From: Macrostomum hystrix
Taxonomy: Eukaryota > Platyhelminthes > Macrostomidae
Assembly (NCBI GenBank): GCA_950097015.1
Contig: CATNEN010000037.1
Span: forward strand, 1,054,001-1,118,000
Reading direction: 5' to 3'
DNA: 64,000 bases
Shown: in pieces, positions 34,946 through 50,000 of the stretch
Layout: each line of letters starts with the position of its first letter
How positions within the stretch are numbered: the first letter of the stretch is position 1
The notes under the pieces: model-generated
Databases searched by the model: none
What the model saw: the letters and a program-made list of their open reading frames with translations, nothing else
What the model was told of the DNA's origin: nothing
Position numbers and translations under genes: made by a program

Positions 34946-35904
34946 CACCCCTATATCATGCCCTTATATCTATTTATCCCTGTCTCGTCTGTAACTATCT
35001 CTGGATAGTGTTTTAGGCGGCGAAGAAGAAAACTTTTTAAGCGTGACTACTTTGAGGAAAACACCGGGGTGCGGCATTTTCTAGGTGTCTAGAAAATTCT
35101 TTGCTTATTATTCTGGAATATTTTTTCTTAAGCTGAGTCACACTCGCGTGGTCACAATTTACCGCGGCACATTCAGGTGTGTTTGCTCAAGTTGTGCCTC
35201 ATCTTGACCCGAAACTATAGGAAGAGGAATGGGTGCGTAGGGAGGCTAAGTGGAATAAATTTAACGGCACACACACAACAGAGGTGGCGATGCAAGTCAT
35301 TTTGATGAAGCACATCTTATAGGCTAGGCTTAGCTGTATATATTTTTTTTCGCTTGTAAATTCATCACGATCGATGCGTTACGTAATCATCAATAAAAAT
35401 GCACGCCGCATTGGCCTATTGAGTTGATTGACTCAAGCATCGAATTATGAGCTTGTGTAACTGGTTCTCTGGATTAGAATACTGGATGAATGAAAATATA
35501 TTGTTTCATTGTTCTATCTGAATCATGTTCTGTGTCGCATGATTTGTCAACTTGATGAGATACGGTCGGAAAACTAGAGGTGTGAATTCTCATTGTTTCA
35601 TTTGCGGTGCATGAACAGTAGAAATACCAGGGGGTATTTCAAATACCCACATTTTTCTTTTTCCTGCATCTCCCAAAACATTCAACCAATCGCCATGGAA
35701 ATCCAGAACGCGGGCTCAAATTTTCCACGCTATCCGATGAAACAACTTCCAGAATCCCAAAGCATCGGCATCGTCGAGATGTTCAACGATTCTCGTCGGC
35801 GTGTCTCGTGACAAAAGCCATGCACCAATGCAGGCATATTTTTTCTGCTCAAATATATTTTTCGTGTAATCATGTCGGCTACCTGTGTTGACTATAATCA
35901 TAAT
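34946..35904. other. Intergenic unique sequence
   Basis: Contains a short perfect stem GGGTATTT-C-AAATACCC at about 35631 that recurs at about 58209. A 38-codon ATG frame at 35694-35811 has no recognisable domain. Confidence 0.4.
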
Positions 35905-36238
35905 AATTGCGGGAGGGCTGCGGGCAGTGGCACATCATTTAGTGACACTAGACCCGCAGCCAGCGAGGATGCAATTCTGCTCATCTCGCTGACTCCTAAG
36001 CACACACGCACACACAGGTGTGTACATCTGCCCTGACTTTCTCATCGTCAGGCAGTGTACACTCTCACTGTGCCTTGGAGGTTGGCCCTCAAGGGTGTAA
36101 ATTGCACGACAAGCCCCCCAAGCCTTCTCTCCGCGGCTGCGCCCCAAATAAATGTGGCCTCGCCGTGGAATCGAACTCAGGGACCGTGGTGCGAGAGGCA
36201 AACGCGTTAACCGCTCTGCCACCGACCCCCCTAAACCC
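35905..36238 (-). mobile_element. SINE family B, near full length
   Basis: On the minus strand the tRNA-like head shows ggcagagcggttaacgcg (A box) and gagttcgattcc (B box). A GC-rich body with ggggcgcagccgcggagaga follows, then a tail matching 2283-2386. A shared head occurs at 61463-61600. The shared body beyond the tRNA-like part argues for a SINE over a functional tRNA gene. Confidence 0.87.
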
Positions 36239-36552
36239 CCCTATTATTATTATGATTTACTGTTGACTATCAGGATTGATTAAAAAAGATAATTTTTCAG
36301 TTTTTGAACCAACATGGGTTCGCCAAAGTTCACGTGTTTCTACTGTTAAGCACAAGTGCATTTAGGGTTAGGGATTCACCCTCAAACCAGCCAGCCAATG
36401 AAATTCGTTGGCCAATCGTTCGCATTCAGTTGAATTATTACTCAAGCTAATAAGGTTCGCTCTTATTATTTTGGACAAGAAATTAACGGACGATACATAA
36501 AAAACTCAAAAGAACCGCTAAGGATCACAATTTTACACGATTTATTCTGGAA

Positions 36553-36672
36553 ATGCCTCATTTGGCAGTGTTAAAATGTCAGAAAAATTTTTGTAGAATT
36601 TTTAAAGAATTGCAGCTAACGTGCTTTTTAACTGCAGCAACTCTACTGTTGACTAGCTTTCGATGCTTTGCT

Positions 36673-36719
<47 letters not shown>

Positions 36720-39700
36720 GGAGCAGATTCTGAGAAATCTACTTTTCAGTTATCAGCGAAACACTCAAATTGTGATTGATCAAGAGAGCAGGCAGCACTA
36801 TCAAAGTAAGTTAAAAATCAGTTCGCTCTGATCAGTAATCCAGTGACTGCGAGGTAGGCTAGTGACTGCGAGGTAGGCTAGTGACTGCGAGGTAGGCTAG
36901 TGACTGCGAGGTAGGCTAGTGACTGCGAGGTAGGCTAGTGACTGCGAGGTAGGCTAGTGACTGCGAGGTAGGCTAGTGACTGCGAGGTAGGCTAGTGACT
37001 GCGAGGTAGGCTAGTGACTGCGAGGTAGGCTAGTGACTGCGAGGTAGGCTAGTGACTGCGAGGTAGGCTAGTGACTGCGAGGTAGGCTAGTGACTGCGAG
37101 GTAGGCTAGTGACTGCGAGGTAGGCTAGTGACTGTGATGGGTGGAGTGTGAGGTGGGCACAGAGAGTGTGATGGGTGGAGAGTGAGGTGGGCACAGAGAG
37201 TGTGATGGGTGGAGTGTGAGGTGGGCACAGAGAGTGTGATGGGTGGAGTGTGAGGTGGGCACAGAGAGTGTGATGGGTGGAGTGTGAGGTTGGCACAGTG
37301 ACTGTGATGGGTGGAGTGTGAGGTGGGCTAGTGACTGCGAGGTAGGCTAGTGGCCTCCTCGCTGCGTCCGTCATGGAGGCTCCCTGCCGCTAAGTCAAAG
37401 TAAGTCAGAGGTAGGCTAGTGACTGCGAGGTAGGCTAGTGACTGCGAGGTAGGCTAGTGACTGTAAGGTAGGCTAGTGACTGCGAGGTAGGCTAGTGACT
37501 GCAAGGTAGGCTAGTGACTGTGATGGGTGGAGTGTGAGGTGGGCACAGAGAGTGTGATGGGTGGAGAGTGAGGTGGGCACAGAGAGTGTGATGGGTGGAG
37601 TGTGAGGTGGGCACAGAGAGTGTGATGGGTGGAGTGTGAGGTGGGCACAGAGAGTGTGATGGGTGGAGTGTGAGGTGGGCACAGTGACTGTGATGGGTGG
37701 AGTGTGAGGTGGGCTAGTGACTGTGATGGGTGGAGTGTGAGGTAGGCTAGTGACTGTGATGGGTGGAGTGTGAGGTAGGCTAGTGACTGTGATGGGTGGA
37801 GTGTGAGGTGGGCTAGTGACTGTGATGGGTGGAGTGTGAGGTGGGCTAGTGACTGTGATGGGTGGAGTGTGAGGTGGGCTAGTGACTGTGATGGGTGGAG
37901 TGTGAGGTGGGCTAGTGACTGTGATGGGTGGAGTGTGAGGTGGGCTAGTGACTGTGATGGGTGGAGTGTGAGGTGGGCTAGTGACTGTGATGGGTGGAGT
38001 GTGAGGTGGGCTAGTGACTGTGATGGGTGGAGTGTGAGGTGGGCTAGTGACTGTGATGGGTGGAGTGTGAGGTGGGCTAGTGACTGTGATGGGTGGAGTG
38101 TGAGGTGGGCTAGTGACTGTGATGGGTGGAGTGTGAGGTAGGCTAGTGACTGTGTTGGGTGGAGTGTGAGGTGGGCACAGTGACTGTGATGGGTGGAGTG
38201 TGAGGTGAGCACAGTGACTGTGATGGGTGGAGTGTGAGGTAGGCTAGTGACTGTGTTGGGTGGAGTGTGAGGTGGGCACAGTGACTGTGATGGGTGGAGT
38301 GTGAGGTGAGCACAGTGACTGTGATGGGTGGAGTGTGAGGTGAGCACAGAGAGTGTGATGGGTTGAGTGTGAGGTGAGCACAGTGACTGTGATGGGTGGA
38401 GTGTGAGGTGAGCACAGTGACTGTGATGGGTGGAGTGTGAGGTGAGCACAGTGACTGTGATGGGTGGAGTGTGAGGTGAGCACAGTGACTGTGATGGGTG
38501 GAGTGTGAGGTGAGCACAGAGAGTGTGATGGGTTGAGTGTGAGGTGAGCACAGTGACTGTGATGGGTGGAGTGTGAGGTGAGCACAGTGACTGTGATGGG
38601 TGGAGTGTGAGGTGAGCACAGAGAGTGTGATGGGTTGAGTGTGAGGTGAGCACAGTGACTGTGATGGGTGGAGTGTGAGGTGAGCACAGTGACTGTGATG
38701 GGTGGAGTGTGAGGTGAGCACAGTGACTGTGATGGGTGGAGTGTGAGGTGAGCACAGTGACTGTGATGGGTGGAGTGTGAGGTGAGCACAGAGAGTGTGA
38801 TGGGTTGAGTGTGAGGTGAGCACAGTGACTGTGATGGGTGGAGTGTGAGGTGAGCACAGTGACTGTGATGGGTGGAGTGTGAGTTGGGCACAGAGAGTGT
38901 GATGGGTTGAGTGTGAGGTGAGCACAGTGACTGTGATGGGTGGAGTGTGAGGTGAGCACAGTGACTGTGATGGGTGGAGTGTGAGGTGAGCACAGTGACT
39001 GTGATGGGTGGAGTGTGATGTGAGCACAGTGACTGTGATGGGTGGAGTGTGAGGTGAGCACAGAGAGTGTGATGGGTTGAGTGTGAGGTGAGCACAGTGA
39101 GTGTGATGGGTGGAGTGTGAGGTGAGCACAGTGACTGTGATGGGTGGAGTGTGAGGTGAGCACAGAGAGTGTGATGGGTGGAGTGTGAGGTGAGCACAGT
39201 GACTGTGATGGGTGGAGTGTGATGTGAGCACAGTGACTGTGATGGGTGGAGTGTGAGGTGAGTACAGTGACTGTGATGGGTGGAGTGTGAGGTGAGCACA
39301 GTGACTGTGATGGGTGGAGTGTGATGTGAGCACAGTGACTGTGATGGGTGGAGTGTGAGGTGGGCACAGTGACTGTGATGGGTGGAGTGTGAGGTGGGCA
39401 CAGTGACTGTGATGGGTTGAGTGTGAGGTGAGCACAGTGACTGTGATGGGTGGAGTGTGAGGTGAGCACAGTGACTGTGATGGGTGGAGTGTGATGTGAG
39501 CACAGTGACTGTGATGGGTGGAGTGTGAGGTGAGCACAGAGAGTGTGATGGGTTGAGTGTGAGGTGAGCACAGTGACTGTGATGGGTGGAGTGTGAGGTG
39601 AGCACAGTGACTGTGATGGGTGGAGTGTGAGGTGAGCACAGTGACTGTGATGGGTGGAGTGTGAGGTGAGCACAGTGACTGTGATGGGTGGAGTGTGATG

Positions 39701-42700
39701 TGAGCACAGTGACTGTGATGGGTGGAGTGTGAGGTGAGTACAGTGACTGTGATGGGTGGAGTGTGAGGTGAGCACAGTGACTGTGATGGGTGGAGTGTGA
39801 TGTGAGCACAGTGACTGTGATGGGTGGAGTGTGAGGTGGGCACAGTGACTGTGATGGGTGGAGTGTGAGGTGGGCACAGTGACTGTGATGGGTTGAGTGT
39901 GAGGTGGGCACATAGACTGTGATGGGTGGACTGTGAGGTGGGCACAGAGAGTGTGATGGTAATCCCTAATAGATCTCAGGCAGACACATGACTAAAAATG
40001 CAAAGTGGTGATAAATCCCGGATCTCATATTGCCTTGTCACACACGGTGAAGTTCATTTTCTGTAGCTGGGGTCTATTAAATTCAGTGGACCAATCCATG
40101 CTGGGCTGTAGAACCATTTTCGGTGTTTTGAACAGTATTTCAGGATACGGAAAACATATCCGAGCTATGAAAAATTTATGAAAAAGACGATAGAGTTTGA
40201 GCGTCAGCAGTCGTTGCTTCCCAAAGGAAGTCGGCGATATTAGCAATTATCGCTGTTGTGAGGAAGCAACTAATTTGTATTAAAAGCTGTGCCCATGTTT
40301 CTATTAAATAAAAATGCTCTAAAACTCTTGGCGACAAAAATAGGATGAGAAAAACTGATGGGATAAGACAGAAAAGGGAAAAGAAATCCGCATAAGAGGG
40401 GAATAGGAGATTGGCGAGATCGAGAAAGGATGGATTCAGAGCGAGAAGAGACAAGGTGAGAGGGAGAATAGATGGGGTGAGATGGAGAATAGATGGGGTG
40501 AGAGGGAGAATAGATGGGGTGAGAGGGAGAATAGATGGGATGAGTGGGAGAATAGATGGGATGAGTGGGAGAATAGATGGGATGAGAGGGAGAATAGATG
40601 GGATTGAGTGGGAGAATAGATGGGATGAGTCGGAGAATAGATGGGATGAGTGGGAGAATAGATGGGATGAGTGGGAGAATAGATGGGATGAGTGGGAGAA
40701 TAGATGGGATGAGAGGGAGAATAGATGGGATGAGTGGGAGAATAGATGGGATGCGTGGGAGAATAGATGGGATGGGTGGGAGAATAGATGGGATGAGTGG
40801 GAGAATAGATGGGATGAGTGGGAGAATAGATGGGATGAGTGGGAGAATAGATGGGATGAGTGGGAGAATAGATGGGATGAGTGGGAGAATAGATGGGATG
40901 AGTGGGAGAATAGATGGGATGAGTGGGAGAATAGATGGGATGAGTGGGAGAATAGATGGGATGAGAGGGAGAATAGATGGGATGAGTGGGAGAATAGATG
41001 GGATGCGTGGGAGAATAGATGGGATGGGTGGGAGAATAGATGGGATGAGTGGGAGAATAGATGGGATGAGTGGGAGAATAGATGGGATGAGTGGGAGAAT
41101 AGATGGGATGAGTGGAAGAATAGATGGGATGGGTGAGAGAATAGATGGGATGAGTGGGAGAATAGATGGGATGAGTGGGAGAATAGATGGGATGAGTGGG
41201 AGAATAGATGGGATGAGTGGGAGAATAGATGGGATGAGTGGGAGAATAGATGGGATGGGTGGGAGAATAGATGGGATGAGTTGGAGAATAGATGGGATGA
41301 GTGGGAGAATAGATGGGATGAGTGGGAGAATAGATGGGATGAGTGGGAGAATAGATGGGATGAGTGGGAGAATAGATGGGATGAGTGGGAGAATAGATGG
41401 GATGAGTGGGAGAATAGATGGGGTGAGTGGGAGAATAGATGGGATGAGTGGGAGAATAGATGGGATGAGTGGGAGAATAGATGGGATGGGTGGGAGAATA
41501 GATGGGATGAGTGGGAGAATAGATGGGATGAGTGGGAGAATAGATGGGATGAGTGGGAGAATAGATGGGATGAGTGGGAGAATAGATGTGGTGAGTGGGA
41601 GAGGGAGAACTGATTGAGCTATGGAATCAGAGTAGTCTGAGGCAGACAACAGTTGTTTTATAAATCTTTCCTTAGACAGAAAGAAAAAAAGCATCTTTAA
41701 AAAAATGCAAAGTCTAGCCAGAAGATGACTCCAATCGGTCAGGATGTGCCAAGTGTGTCTGTCCAGTTTCCCATGACCATTGCTCTGGGGTTGCTCTGAG
41801 GTCGACCGTTCTTAAATTACTTAGTGACGACAGCTTATAGTGACTCTCGTGAACAGCTGCTTGGATCGCATCAACTGTGGCATCAGATTACTGATCCGAT
41901 GCGGATGAGTCCGCTGTTGAGAAGTTCAGAATACGAGCTAAAACAGATCGTGTCCCCGCATTTTGAAGCGAAATTTTGACAATTTGAAAGCGGTTCAAAG
42001 TGAACGGGGTGACAGCTTCTCACACCTGACTTCATCAAGATACTTTAGCAACATGTTAGCTGTACTTTTCCATTTGTAAATTATGACCTCAATGAACACA
42101 TGACCTCAATGAACACATGACCTCAATTAACACATGACCTCAATGAACACATGACCTCAATGAACACATGACCTCAATGAACACATGACCTCAATGAACA
42201 CACGACCTCAATGAACACATGACCTCAATGAACACATGACCTCAATGAACACATGACCTCAATGAACACATGACCGCAATGAACACGTGACCTCAATGAA
42301 ACACATGACCTCAATGAACACATGACCTCAATGAACGCACCAATCGCCACATACCCACAGATCTCATCGCCAGCCGTGGAGGCCGCGGCAGCAGTCGCGT
42401 CGCCCTGGCCTGCGCCCACGACCCGGCGATTCTCTCTTGCCCGGCTGGCGCACAGCTGAACGTACTGGAAGCCCAGTTTGGCCAGTTCGGCGATCCGGAC
42501 AGCCTCTGCAACCGATTCGGCGGTGGCGGAGTCAGCCAAGGAGGAAACTGCGATCTGCCCGAGGCTGCACAGGTGCGATGAACTGCCATTCTTACCTGTT
42601 CACCCAGCTCCCAGTCTCAACTGTTCACCCAGTTCATGTCTCACCTGTTCAACCAGTTCAAGTCTCACCTGTTCACCCAGCTCCCAGTCTCACCTGTTCA

Positions 42701-45700
42701 CCAAGTTCAAGTCTCAACTGTTCACCCAGTTCAAGTCTCACCTGTTCACCCAGTTCAAGTCTCACCTGTTCACCCAGTTCAAGTCTCACCTGTTCACCCA
42801 GCTCCCAGTCTCACCTGTTCACCCAGTTCAAGTCTCACCAGTTCACCCAGTTCAAGTCTCACCTGTTCACCCAGTTCAAGTCTCACCTGTTCACCCAGCT
42901 CCCAGTCTCACCTGTTCACTTAGTTCAAGTCTCACCTATTCACCCAGTTCAAGTCTCACCTGTTCACCCAGCTCCCAGTCTCACCTGTTCACCCAGTTCA
43001 AGTCTCACCTGTTCACCCAGTTCAAGTCTCACCTGTTCACCCAGTTCAAGTCTCACCTGTTCACCCAGTTCAAGTCTCACCTGTTCACCCAGTTCAAGTC
43101 TCACCTGTTCACCCGGATTGCGTATAGTACATTGTTGGCATTCAGGTCAGTTAGAATAAGTGCCCTGTAACTCGCTATAATTGAAGTGGCAATCCTGACC
43201 AACGTTAAAGCTTTCCAAGAATAGTTAATTCTCACACCAGCTCGGTTCACTCCCACATTGGTGGCCATTTCGACCCCTTAATCTTTTTCATCTCAATCTT
43301 AGCCTACCGTGAGTATTTGCCCAGCCGACCGCGACCCTTCCATTACCCGCCCCCTCCTTAGGAGTCGATTGTTGCTAGCCTGAGCAGTAGGAGGCACTTC
43401 AGTTCAACGGAACCTGTTGAAAGGCCCATTATCGGCCTGTCGCGTTGAAACGGGAAGGTTGAAGCGAAAATCGATTCGGTTATTAGAAAAAATGACGAAA
43501 AAATCCTTACCTTTTTTGTTAGGAAACCACGGCTGGAAGCATGGAAAAAGAATAAAAATCAAGCAACATATCTTTGCTCGTAGTCCAGTGGGGTGGGGTG
43601 GTTGTTAACGTCACCATTGTCCACGGACTGAACTGCTGTACACAGCCCTCGAATTGCTGTTGCAGTCAAATGAATGATGACGCAGTTGCATCATGATGAT
43701 GATGGAGGGTGATGATGATGTGGGTTGCAGCTGCAGCTAAATGGATGATGATGTGGGTTGCAGCTGCAGCTAAATGGATGATGATGTGGGTTGCAGCTGC
43801 AGCTAAATGGATGATGATGTGGGTTGCAGCTGCAGCTAAATGGATGATGATGTGGGTTGCAGCTGCAGCTAAATGGATGATGATGTGGGTAGCAGTTGCA
43901 GCTAAATGGATGATGATGTGGGTTGCAGTTGCAGCTAAATGGATGATGATGTGGGTAGCAGTTGCAGCTAAATGGATGATGATGTGGGTAGCAGTTGCAG
44001 CTAAATGGATGATGATGTGGGTTGCAGCTGCAGCTAAATGGATGATGATGTGGGTTGCAGCTGCAGCTAAATGGATGATGATGTGGGTTGCAGCTGCAGC
44101 TAAATGGATGATGATGTGGGTTGCAGCTGCAGCTAAATGGATGATGATGTGGGTAGCAGTTGCAGCTAAATGGATGATGATGTGGGTTGCAGTTGCAGCT
44201 AAATGGATGATGATGTGGGTAGCAGTTGCAGCTAAATGGATGATGATGTGGGTAGCAGTTGCAGCTAAATGGATGATGATGTGGGTAGCAGTTGCAGCTA
44301 AATGGATGATGATGTGGGTTGCAGTTGCAGCTAAATGGATGATGATGTGGGTTGCAGCTGCAGCTAAATGGATGATGATGTGGGTAGCAGTTGCAGCTAA
44401 ATGGATGATGATGTGGGTAGCAGTTGCAGCTAAATGGATGATGATGTGGGTTGCAGTTGCAGCTAAATGGATGATGATGTGGGTTGCAGTTGCAGCTAAA
44501 TGGATGATGATGTGGGTTGCAGTTGCAGCTGCAGCTAAATGGATGATGATGTGGGTTGCAGTTGCAGCTGCAGCTAAATGGATGATGATGTGGGTTGCAG
44601 TTGCAGCTGCAGCTAAATGGATGATGATGTGGGTTGCAGTTGCAGCTGCAGCTAAATGGATGATGATGTGGGTTGCAGTTGCAGTTGCAGCTAAATGGAT
44701 GATGATGGGGGTTGCAGTTGCAGCTGCAGCTAAATGGATGATGATGTGGGTAGCAGTTGCAGCTGCAGCTAAATGGATGATGATGGGGGTTACAGTTGCA
44801 GCTGCAGCTAAATGGATGATGATGGGGGTTGCAGTTGCAGTTGCAGCTAAATGGATGATGATGGGGGTTGCAGTTGCAGTTGCAGCTAAATGGATGATGA
44901 TGGGGGTTGCAGTTGCAGTTGCAGCTAAATGGATGATGATGGGGGTTGCAGTTGCAGTTGCAGCTAAATGGATGATGATGTGGGTTGCAGCTGCAGCTAA
45001 ATGGATGATGATGTGGGTAGCAGTTGCAGCTGCAGCTAAATGGATGATGATGGGGGTTACAGTTGCAGCTGCAGCTAAATGGATGATGATGGGGGTTGCA
45101 GTTGCAGTTGCAGCTAAATGGATGATGATGGGGGTTGCAGTTGCAGTTGCAGCTAAATTGATGATGATGGGGGTTGCAGTTGCAGTTGCAGCTAAATGGA
45201 TGATGATGTGGGTTGCAGCTGCAGCTAAATGGATGATGATGGGGGTTGCAGTTGCAGTTGCAGCTAAATGGATGATGATGTGGGTTGCAGCTGCAGCTAA
45301 ATGGATGATGATGTGGGTTGCAGTTGCAGCTAAAACTAGTTATGGAGCTGAGCATAGATATGTTTTGAGTCGTTGAGATTAGCTGTTGAATGAAATGAAA
45401 GCGCTTTTGAAATCTTATTTCAACTGCTTTAGACTTTAGTCAGCGAGAGTGCCCAGCTACTGCTGGGTCTAAAGGATTTTGGGACAAAGAGAGAAATGGG
45501 GCCCACAGGAAATTTGTAGTAGCTCCAACAGTACTGGGGCAAGTGTTTTCTCTTGCAGGGGAACAATATAAAACAAAGTGCTATTAGTCAACTGGGCGCG
45601 TAAGGAGAGAAAATGTTTAAACAAAAATTTCTGCATTTAGTGAACAACCTACCCCTTCCCAATGAGCCATTAAATTGAATTCGTGTAAAGACTGAGTGGA

Positions 45701-47022
45701 ATAATTAGTTCAGAACTGAAAGGAAAAGTTATTTTAAACCCGTCTGATCTGGATGCGTGAGTTGCAATGGTTGTCACTCACAGGGGTAAGACGGAGAACA
45801 AGAGAATTGATATGCCTTGTCCTGTCCTGTTAGAGAAATATATCTGTAGATCTCATATCTATGAAAGATAGCTAGTAGCAATTGTTTGACAACGAGTGCT
45901 TGTTCTCAGTTGAGTTGAGTCAGCTGCGGATGCATGAGTCAGTGGCGTAGAACAAGATTGAGTTAATTTGAAGTGTTTATTCTTCTACGCTGTGGAAACT
46001 CAACTGATTAAAGAAGTGCCAGATGCAGGAGAGTCAGAAGGGTAGAATCAGAAAAGGAGAGTCAGAAGGGGAGAGTCAGTAGGGGAGAGTCAGAAGAGGA
46101 GAGTCAGAAGGGGAGAGTCAGTAGGGGAGAGTCAGAAGAGGAGAGTCAGAAAGGGAGAGTCAGTAGGGGAGAGTCAGAAGGGGAGAATCAGATGGGGATA
46201 GTCAGAAGGGGAGAGTCAGAAGGGGAGAATCAGATGGGGAGAGTCAGAAGGGGAGAGTCAGTAGGGGAGAGTCAGAAGGGGAGAATCAGATGGGGAGAGT
46301 CAGAAGGGGAGAATCAGATGGGGAGAGTCAGAAGGGGAGAGTCAGTAGGGGAGAGTCAGAAGGGGAGAATCAGATGGGGAGAATCAGATGGGGAGAGTCA
46401 GAAGGGGAGAGTCAGTAGGGGAGAGTCAGAAGGGGAGAATCAGATGGGGAGAGTCAGAAGGGGAGAGTCAGTAGGGGAGAGTCAGTAGTGGAGAGTCAGA
46501 AGGGGAGAGTCAGTAGGGGAGAATCAGTAGGGGAGAGTCAGAAGGGGAGAGTCAGTAGTGGAGAGTCAGTAGGGGAGAATCAGTAGGGGAGAGTCAGTAG
46601 GGGAGAGTCAGTAGTGGAGAGTCAGTAGGGGAGAGTCAGAAGGGGAGAGTCAGAAGGGGAGAATCAGAAGGAGTGGGAGAACACGGAAAGTACAGAGGAA
46701 GAAGGAATTACAACCGCTTTAAGCTTTCTGCAATGCAAAATGAAGTTCAATTAAGAAAAATGTGAAATGTGATTTGGGGTAAGTTAGGAATTTGGGAGGC
46801 AGTGAAGAGATTAGAAAGTCCAGAGGACGCTTACACAGAAAGGTGAAAAGCTTTTATAACTTTTATTTCCTATTCTCGCCATTGAGGGGGCAGAACAAAA
46901 CAGAAAAATAGTTTCGGACAGCAGCTTATGGCCGTGTCGCCATAACCAACCGTTCCAATTCACTCTATTTGAACCCGCGTTCAATCTCTTGGGCGTCAAG
47001 AAATGGCGGTGACCGCTGCAAA

Positions 47023-47054
<32 letters not shown>

Positions 47055-50000
47055 CTGCATCACCAGATAGACCAGATAGATATAGACAGAACCTATAAAC
47101 AAGTGTTGACACAACACAGTGTTCGCTAGTCGAATTTTTCTGTTAAAAAAAAGCAATGATTGAAGCGGCAAGATGAAACTGAAACTCGGGTGGGTGAATC
47201 AGTTAAACAAGCACAACGCCGGCAGGTCAGTTCTGGCGCATTTTCCTCCAGTTTTGGGATCGGAAGGCGAATGTTCCAGCAGTGCACTGTGGCTGTGGCT
47301 GTGGTGACACATGCGTGCTTTCTTTTGTATTGAGTGCGAAGCAGCCTTCTTTTGCTTGAAAGAAATACGAGCCGAAATATTTGGCAATTAGTCGGCTCTG
47401 GTAATTATTAGCAAAATACACACACCAATAATTGGCAGGTTGGACAAGGCCTCACTCTGTAAATTGTTTCACAATATTTTACAAGGCTGCACTAGTGAAA
47501 CTCTCTTAGCAAATAGAGAAAATTAAACCAATCACATAATTTCAATTGCCAGGCAGCTTAACCTGACAGCCAAGGTGCTCCAAACTCATGCAAACTGTAC
47601 TAGACACAACCAACCTACTCAAAACACACCCAACCTACTCCAAACACACCCAACCTACTCAAAACACACCCAACCTACTCCAAACACACCCAACCTACTC
47701 AAAACACACCCAACCTACTCCAAACACACCCAACCTACTCAAAACACACCCAACCTACTCAAAACACACCCAACCTACTCCAAACACACCCAACCTACTC
47801 AAAACACACCCAACCTACTCAAAACACACCCAACCTACTCCAAACACACCCAACCTACTCAAAACACACCCAACCTACTCAAAACACACCCAACCTACTC
47901 AAAACACACCCAACCTACTCCAAACACACCCAACCTACTCAAAACACACCCAACCTACTCAAAACACACCCAACCTACTCCAAACACACCCAACCTACTC
48001 CAAACACATCCAACCTACTCCAAACACACCCAACCTACTCCAAACACACCCAACCTACTCAAAACACACCCAACCTACTCAAAACACACCCAACCTACTC
48101 CAAACACACCCAACCTACTCCAAACACATCCAACCTACTCCAAACACACCCAACCTACTCCAAACACACCCAACCTACTCCAAACACACCCAACCTACTC
48201 CAAACACACCCAACCTACTCCAAAAACACCCAACCTACTCCAAACACACCCAACCTACTCAAACACACCCAACCTACTCCAAACACACCCAACATACTCC
48301 AAACACACCCAACCTACTCAAAACACACCCAACATACTCAAAACACACCCAACCTACTCCAAACACACCCAACCTACTCCAAACACACCCAACCTACTCA
48401 AAACACACCCAACATACTCAAAACACACCCAACCTACTCCAAACACACCCAACCTACTCAAAACACACCCAACCTACTCCAAACACACCCCAACCTACTC
48501 CAAACACACCCAACCTACTCCAAACACACCCAACCTACTCAAACACACCCAACCTACTCCAAACACACCCAACATACTCCAAACACACCCAACCTACTCC
48601 AAACACACCCAACATACTCCAAACACACCCAACATACTCCAAACACACCCAACCTACTCAAAACACACCCAACCTACTCCAAACACACCCAACCTACTCC
48701 AAACACACCCAACCTACTCAAACACACCCAACCTACTCCAAACACACCCAACATACTCCAAACACACCCAACCTACTCAAAACACACCCAACATACTCAA
48801 AACACACCCAACATACTCCAAACACACCCAACATACTCCAAACACACCCAACATACTCCAAACACACCCAACCTACTCAAAAAACACCCAACATACTCAA
48901 AACACACCCAACATACTCCAAACACACCCAACATACTCCAAACACACCCAACATACTCCAAACACACCCAACCTACTCAAAACACACCCAACCTACTCCA
49001 AACACACCCAACCTACTCCAAACACACCCAACATACTCCAAACACACCCAACCTACTCCAAACACACCCAACATACTCCAAACACACCCAACCTACTCAA
49101 AACACACCCAACATACTCCAAACACACCCAACCTACTCAAAACACACCCAACCTACTCAAAACACACCCAACCTACTCCAAACACACCCAACCTACTCCA
49201 AACACACCCAACATACTCCAAACACACCCAACCTACTCAAAACACACCCAACATACTCCAAACACACCCAACATACTCCAAACACACCCAACATACTCCA
49301 AACACACCCAACATACTCCAAACACACCCAACATACTCAAAACACACCCAACATACTCCAAACACACCCAACCTACTCCAAACACACCCAACATACTCCA
49401 AACACACCCAACATACTCCAAACACACCCAACCTACTCAAAACACACCCAACCTACTCCAAACACACCCAACCTACTCCAAACACACCCAACCTACTCCA
49501 AACACACCCAACCTACTCAAAACACACCCAACCTACTCAAAACACACCCAACCTACTCCAAACACACCCAACATACTGCAAACACACCCAACATACTCCA
49601 AACACACCCAACCTACTCCAAACACACCCAACATACTCCGAACACACCCAACATACTCCAAACACACCCAACCTACTCCAAACACACCCAACCTACTCCA
49701 AACACACCCAACATACTCCGAACACACCCAACATACTCCAAACACACCCAACCTACTCAAAACACACCCAACCTACTCCAAACACACCCAACCTACTCAA
49801 AACACACCCAACCTACTCCAAACACACCCAACCTACTCAAAACACACCCAACCTACTCCAAACACACCAACCTACTCAAAACACACCCAACATACTCCAA
49901 ACACACCCAACATACTCCAAACACACCCAACCTACTCCAAACACACCCAACATACTCCAAACACACCCAACCTACTCAAAACACACCCAACCTACTCCAA

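Noticed and set aside
36060-36238. Functional tRNA gene on the minus strand (and at 61463 on +)
   Set aside because: A and B boxes are present, but the sequences share a long non-tRNA body and tail with each other and with 2283-2386, so they are SINE heads.
41890-41945. Hammerhead ribozyme (ggatgagtcc core-like string)
   Set aside because: The conserved CTGATGA and the GAAA with a closing stem are not all present in the right order.
43709-45376. Metal-binding His/Cys repeat protein on the minus strand or Met/Ala/Trp protein on the plus strand
   Set aside because: Both are translations of the 27/33/39-bp minisatellite in EVA-1 intron 2. No start context or unique flanking coding sequence.
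47003-47098. Poly-Ala or poly-Gln exon in EVA-1 intron 2
   Set aside because: A CAG run with an ATG upstream, but no acceptor/donor pair of correct phase. EVA-1 exons 2 and 3 already join in phase within the first lectin domain.
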